NCBI GenBank assembly: GCA_004352715.1
Contig: SCFE01000107.1
Location: forward strand, 476,595-500,492
Length of the DNA: 23,898 bases
Direction: 5' to 3'
Source of the DNA: Hofstenia miamia
Taxonomy: Eukaryota; Xenacoelomorpha; Acoela
Below the pieces are notes generated by a model. It saw only the letters and a list, made by a program, of their open reading frames with translations, was not told the DNA's origin and searched no databases. Numbering within the stretch: position 1 is the first letter of the stretch; each line of letters starts with the position of its first letter. Positions 19,345-23,898 of this stretch are shown one piece after another. The translations under genes and the position numbers were made by a program.

Positions 19345-19890
19345 TGATGAGTAGCTATAGGAGTTGCCGTAACTTCTAAAGATGAACTAAAAAAGCAGAG
19401 CGTATTTGATTGTTTCGAAAAGTGGAAGAAAATAAATACGTTAGCAAACTATAAGGCCTACAAAATAAAAAAGGACATGTATAGACTTCTTGAGAAATCA
19501 AGTTACAAAACAGAATGCCACAAAGTATTTCAGACATTTAGTACTGATCAGGAAAAGTTTAATTATGTAAACTCGATCAACAAAACGCTTAAAAATGAAA
19601 GAAACTGAATCACAAGGCTTAACTTCAAAAACAAAGTCATTACCAACAAAATTAAGATTTCCGAGACATTTAACAATTTTTTTGGCAACATTGGAAAATT
19701 CGTTGGAAAAAAGTGCGATTACAATGATGTCATTTATCCAAAGAAAAACAATTTTTACTTTTCCTTTTTGACTGAGAGGACAGTTAAGAAATATATTGAA
19801 CGATTAAATGACAGAAAATCGAAAGGTCCATCCACAGCCCCAATTTTTTTAATGAAATTATCTTTAATCGAAACTGCCAATATTTAAGTA
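19345..19890 (+). pseudogene. LINE-C linker segment before RT
   Basis: One frame reads VAIGVAVTSKDELKKQ, then ANYKAYKIKKDMYRLLEKSS, one stop near 19606, then KISETFNNFFGNIGKFVG, and ends in RLNDRKSKGPSTAP. The F-N-N-F-F-x-N-I-G block and the K-S-x-G-P turn are the same landmarks seen in LINE-A and lead directly into the RT. It is broken by stops and by a frameshift near 19925. Confidence 0.75.
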
Positions 19891-19933
19891 TTTCCTAACC
19901 TATTGTATATGGCATTCTTATTTCCCAAGTTTA

Positions 19934-20404
19934 TTGAAGTTTGCTATAGTAACACCAGGTTTTAAAGGAAACTATCGTCCAATATCTATTACGCATGTTA
20001 TCTCAAAAGTTTTTGAAAAATGCTTATTAGCACAACTTACAGACTATCTTGCTGAAAACAAATTAGAATCTAATAATCAATACGGATTTAGAAAGAACAG
20101 ATCAGCGTCAGAACCATTGTTGATGGGAATTGAAGACAGGCGTAGAAGTTTAAATTCTAACAAATACGTAGCTGCTGTGTTCTTAGATTTAGCTAAGGCT
20201 TTTAATAGCATGTGTCATGACTTGTTGTTAAATAAATTTAAAAAATATGGTTTCAGCACTGATGCAGTTAATTTAATCGCAAGCTTTCTAAAAGATAGAA
20301 TGCAGTCAGTTAAGGAGGGCACACTGGATATTAAATACGTTATGTACATACATAAGTTTGTTACAGATTTGTTAAACACATTTGTTATTCATTATATTTC
20401 TTAA
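19934..20404 (+). pseudogene. LINE-C reverse transcriptase, fingers and motif A
   Basis: The visible open part starts at a TTG and reads KFAIVTPGFKGNYRPISITH, with NQYGFRKNRSASE near residue 48 and motif A as VFLDLAKAFNSM (catalytic Asp at residue 85). NYRPIS follows TPGFKG directly, so about nine residues of the usual FKKGD spacer are missing. After DRMQSVKEG the similarity ends, and the GVPQGS and YADD parts are absent. Loss of motif C removes two of the three catalytic acids, so no RT activity is possible. Confidence 0.8.
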
Positions 20405-20599
20405 AGGCACATATTAAATTTGTATATTCTATGAAAATAGAAATTTTACCAAATTTACCAATTTTTTTTCAATTATGCAAACTTTAATTCGCGTACTGTA
20501 AATCTCAATGTAAATGTATCGCATTATATCATATTGCATACATCGATGCACAACAAAGACTTTGAGAAGATCACAGTCTCAGTCGACAAAAAACGACAC

Positions 20600-21236
20600 C
20601 TAACTGTAAATTAGTGTCCTACTTAGGTGTCTGTTTTAATTAAAACTTAGATTTTTTAAATTTTCTTAATGCCAAAATTCGTAGTTTAGCTAATCTAAGG
20701 ACCAGAGTTGCAGTTCTTGTTAATTGCATTCCAAAAGAGTTCCTGATTAACTATGTTCGCTCACACATTTATGGCACTATTAGTTATGGTTCATCTTTGA
20801 CTGTTGGACAACATTTTACTAAATGGAGTAAATTAGACAAAATCTCTAACTGGATTATTGAAACAGGTGCTAGAGTTCCAAGATTCACTCATGTGAGTGA
20901 ATATTATCAGTCGTATAAAATAATGAGGCCTTACACATACATTAAGTACTTAACATGTGTATACTTTTTCACCATTTTATTGGGCAAAAGCACTATTTTA
21001 AACATAGTCATGTGCAAAGTTCATTAAATTACAATAATCGAAAAGCAATCTATACAAAAAGAATGCTAATAAAAAGGCATGGCAAAAACTCCTTTCTCAT
21101 CATGGCATCTGATATCTTCAATAACTTTCCATATAATCTACGCATATCCAATTTTTGTAAATTTGTTCTAAAAAACCATTTTCTGCATGGTTCAACAACA
21201 AGAAAGGAGTACTCTCAAAACCTCCATGTCGAATAA
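20600..21236 (+). pseudogene. LINE-C post-RT region and C-terminus
   Basis: A YLGVCFN block at about 20615-20640 (the usual YLGVxxD) is followed by LNAKIRSLANLRTRVAVLVN, CIPKEFLINYVRSHIYG and TVGQ, then SKLDKISNWIIETGARV. After a frame change near 20960 the C-terminal block reads TKRMLIKRHGKNSFLIMASD and FNNFPYNLR, ending at a stop at 21236. The G-x-x-S-F...F-N-x-x-P-x-x-L-R pattern is a typical LINE ORF end. Confidence 0.75.
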
Positions 21237-21307
21237 TTTTTATATAAAAAGCAATGCTGATTATTCTGTGAATGGTTATTTAATTATTTTGTAGTTTATA
21301 GAATTGC

Positions 21308-21313
21308 AATAAA
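21308..21313 (+). terminator. LINE-C poly(A) signal
   Basis: AATAAA in gcaataaattgc, about 70 bases after the ORF end. A perfect 14-bp palindrome GATCACTAGTGATC lies 40 bases further (21355-21368) with no known role. Confidence 0.5.
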
Positions 21314-21369
21314 TTGCTTTTCTAGTAACTGTCAAATCTCTTATGGTAAGTGAAGATCACTAGTGATCA

Positions 21370-23412
21370 TTGATTGAGACAAACTGGAAGATTAATAGGA
21401 TATATTCATTTGTTTTATAATGGATGTATGCAATCAGTATTTCAAAAAAGAAACGATATGTAAGCCGATAAAACGCTTAAACCTCTATTAGTACACAAAA
21501 ATTATACATCCGGGATACATAATAATGCAATTTAGTGGCCTAATATGTCATCTTCTCAAATACCTATAAATTTAGTGTTTAAAGTACGAAACTACATTCA
21601 AAAACTCTTTTTTAATTAATTAAACTTCCAAATAAGATCAAGCTCATTTGTTAAGCGCAAAAACTGTATTAAAAATCTTACATTACAATTATCATTATTA
21701 GTTAAGCAGCATAAATACCAAAATCGTAGCTTTATATAGAACAAGTAAAAACACTTCAAATATAATAAAAACGCTATTAAATAATTAATAAGTAAGCAAA
21801 TACCAATATTCAATACAATAGCTTTGCCATGACAAATTTACACACCAAAACAATTTTTTGTACGAAATTTCGCAAAGATTTATCATACCATTACAACATG
21901 TGCTTAAAAAGAAAAAAAATAAAAAATTCCCAACCTGCAATGAACTAAAATAGCTAAATAATCAAACAAACCTCATGCACATTAAATTTGAACCGTGAGA
22001 AAAAACGAGTTCGGTTTCGGTGGAAGTTCCGTCAAAACCCATTCTGATTGGTTGATTTTACAAAAACATTATGCAATGCACTTGTGCGAACTTGTTGTTT
22101 GAATTTGCATTTACTGAACTATTCAAATAAAGTTATTTATTAATATGATAAAGAACTTTATAATGAATTTTATATTACAATTGCAAATAAATAATTTATA
22201 ACAAAAATTATAGAAATAATCTAAAGGAAAATATTTCATAATGCTAAATACAGTTTTTTAAATCAATGATAATAGCTTTCATTAATCTATATATAAGTCA
22301 TTTGACACACAATATGATGACAATAGGTCAATTTTATAATCGTAAAAGAATAACGTTATGCAAAATATTGTATTGTTCTACTGTATATATTAGGAACAAG
22401 TGTAAACCAGAATATTGTGAATGCATTCAGTAAAATTTCCATTTCAAGATATATAAATATTTCAATAAAAAATTGAAAATTCAAGATTTTCACCTAATTT
22501 TTTGCCATTTGTATCATTATTTGCATAACAAATATGCAAAATTGTGTAGAAATGTATATTTATGTATAGCAAGCATATATAAGTGATCTGCATTTAGCCT
22601 TGATGTCGTAAAAGTTAAGCTTTTCACAAATAAGGCTTAGAAAGATTTAGATTTTATATAAATAATTTACGTAGTAAAAATCTACTTTTTTTCTTAAGAA
22701 ATTCGAAATATATTAACTTCACATTGATTGGTCAAATATTATTGAAAGTCAGCTGTCATTAAGTTAAATTTGCAGAAATTATGTTGGGAGAACGAGAATG
22801 AATTGGGTGGATGATTTCAGTGGCTAGCTAGCACATGCAAATTAGACAAATTCAGTGTAAAACGTCTTCAATATCATTCAAAATTGTAAACTTAATTTGG
22901 CGAGGTATAGAATAGGTTGCACGCGGATAAAATAAGTCTTACTTGATTTTTAGATAAATTGGAGCTTTTAGAAAATTTGGTCTCCCGATTAGTATTTATT
23001 TTCATATTTTATTTACCGATTAGTATCGAATTTATAGCTACCGTGCACGCGTTGCATACATTTTTAATGCATAAATATAATAATAGAATTTATTTCAAAC
23101 AAAACATATAAAACACTTAATACAAAAATAAAATACAAATTTAGCACTAAATTGTTTGAAAATTGGCATACGAGTGCTGGAGGCGCTCTTTATCCTGTCA
23201 ACCAGTGTCCTATCAGTACAAGCAGATTACCATTTGTAGCGATCAAAATCCAAATGAGTACCTGTGAGGAACTTCTGAAATCAGCTTAAACTTGCGGAAG
23301 ACTATAGAATTCAATAGAAATAGCATGAAGATCCAGTGATGACGTAAGAAAATGAAACACAAATGAATAAGATTGACAGCGTGATAACTTTTAACAACTT
23401 CAGAAAACAATC
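21370..23412. other. AT-rich sequence, no gene recognised
   Basis: No supported gene. An inverted CCAAT box in good context (ctgattggttg, about 22049-22059) and another near 22729 are noted, but no transcription start or exon follows. The part from about 23160, slightly richer in G+C, may be the 3' untranslated part of the LINE-B copy. Confidence 0.4.
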
Positions 23413-23449
23413 AAATAAAGTTACAGCATAATAATCAATGACTTTATTT
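23413..23449. terminator. Inverted AATAAA pair after the LINE-B stop
   Basis: aaataaagt (23413-23421) and actttattt (23441-23449) are perfect 9-bp inverted repeats around a 19-base loop. This gives an AATAAA on each strand. The minus-strand copy overlaps the LINE-B stop codon. Confidence 0.5.
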
Positions 23450-23898
23450 AGCCGCTGAAGGCATACACAACAAGAAAATAAAACAAGTCAAGTTTTACGG
23501 CAGCGAGGACAGTCAAGGAGATGAAATAGGAGCAAATGGAAGAGTAGGAGAAGTCGGAGAAGGGCTCAGCAAAGAGGAAAGCCATCAAAGATTTCTTGAA
23601 GCTCGGTGGCGGGGAAAAGAAATCAATCGCTGTTGGAGGGTTGAGAGTCAAGATGTAATTAGCAGCAGTACAAGCACGATTGAAAAACGAGTGAAGGGGG
23701 CGATGTTTCTTTGTACGACGAATGGAAAACATGACCACATCATCAGAGCGAGTGCAGCAGGAATTAGAGAACTTAATGAAATCAAAAGGATCAAGATCCA
23801 ATTTGCGAGTCAGTAGTCGATTGAACAGAAGGAGATCACAGGCATGGAAGTAGAGTGACAGCGGGAGAGTGGAGAATTTCAGCAGAGCGTCTTTATAG
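23448..23898 (-). CDS. LINE-B ORF2 C-terminal part (intact, partial at the edge)
   Basis: The frame is open from the window edge to the TAA at 23448-23450, about 149 codons. It begins YKDALLKFSTLPLSLYFHAC, passes through LLFNRLLTRKLDLDPFDFIKF and TRSDDVVMF, then HSFFNRACTAANYI and FKKSL, and ends in a hydrophobic tail (YFLVVYAFSG). The order Y-x-x-x-L-L...L-P-L-S-x-x-x-x-x-x-D-L-L, then T-R-S, then S-F-F-N-R-A...N is the standard arrangement of LINE ORF2 C-terminal regions behind the RT. The absence of damage suggests a younger copy than the left one. A host gene is unlikely given the second copy. Confidence 0.72.
   Translation of the reverse strand, partial: YKDALLKFSTLPLSLYFHACDLLLFNRLLTRKLDLDPFDFIKFSNSCCTRSDDVVMFSIRRTKKHRPLHSFFNRACTAANYILTLNPPTAIDFFSPPPSFKKSLMAFLFAEPFSDFSYSSICSYFISLTVLAAVKLDLFYFLVVYAFSG

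Larger units (their letters stand above)
19345..21330 (+). mobile_element. LINE-C: decayed, 5'-truncated non-LTR retrotransposon
   Basis: A plus-strand LINE relic. It holds the pre-RT linker, part of the RT with the YADD section missing, the post-RT region, the C-terminal block and a poly(A) signal. Frames change several times, so it cannot be translated. No target duplication or poly(A) tract is clear. The orientation is opposite to LINE-A, and the RT sequence differs from it strongly (for example FLDLAKAFNSM against LDLIKVFDSL), so it is a different lineage or a very old relative. Confidence 0.85.
23413..23898 (-). mobile_element. LINE-B 3' end, continuing past the right edge
   Basis: Second copy of the LINE-B family on the minus strand. 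Its 23770-23898 part aligns to 2190-2310 over about 125 bp with clear but imperfect identity, most strongly at atcacaggcatg. Unlike the left copy it has no frameshift or stop in the shared part. The 3' limit is uncertain. Confidence 0.75.

Noticed and set aside
21616-21813. Minus 65-codon hydrophobic frame
   Set aside because: Its Leu/Phe/Tyr-rich composition is expected from AT-rich DNA, and it has no gene context.
1-23898. CRISPR, operon, prophage or tRNA features
   Set aside because: I saw no spaced repeats, ribosome-binding sites, tightly packed ORFs or cloverleaf sequence. The DNA is eukaryotic.

Overview
This is AT-rich (about 30% G+C by eye) eukaryotic nuclear DNA, most likely from an aquatic invertebrate animal. 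The evidence is a spliced exon that resembles part of a TALE-class homeobox, non-LTR retrotransposon (LINE) fragments with animal-type reverse transcriptase motifs, a hAT DNA transposon with an 8-bp target-site duplication, short TIR elements, TA microsatellites and scaffold gaps. I see no operons, rRNA, tRNA or CRISPR, and I cannot name the species.

Left end, 1-2530: a broken LINE (called LINE-A here) lies on the minus strand. It keeps the linker, the reverse transcriptase and part of the region behind it, and it runs off the left edge. Its truncated 5' end sits inside the 3' coding part of a second LINE (LINE-B). The 608-N gap inside LINE-A is flanked by a 70-nt duplication and is probably an assembly artefact.

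2700-9850: a 463-bp hAT-like MITE (3014-3476) has interrupted a decayed ORF-like stretch. A minus-strand exon at 4241-4380 encodes the N-terminal half of a TALE-like homeodomain with splice sites on both sides. A pogo/mariner-like MITE candidate lies at 6546-6908. A patch richer in G+C and CpG (about 7640-8304 and 9705-9850) was split by a well-preserved hAT element (8305-9696) with perfect 16-bp TIRs and a perfect 8-bp target duplication. The element encodes a BED-finger transposase N-terminus, and its middle is hidden by a gap.

9850-19200: mostly AT-rich non-coding sequence. It holds (TA)n tracts, a gap at 10504-10669, one unrecognised coding-like patch (11839-12014), three copies of a TGTAAC/GTTACA dyad that look like transposon ends (15844-17010), and a possible relic of a BEL/Pao integrase (18968-19198, minus).

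Right end, 19345-23898: a decayed plus-strand LINE (LINE-C) has lost its YADD region but keeps the post-RT domain and a poly(A) signal. After about 2 kb of apparently empty sequence there is an intact 3' ORF end of LINE-B on the minus strand. LINE-B sequence therefore occurs at both ends of the window in the same orientation. The only possible host-gene content is the homeobox exon and a few weak exon candidates. I found no convincing new multi-gene system. The most informative features are the hAT element with its palindromic subterminal array, the homeobox exon, and the nested transposon history.
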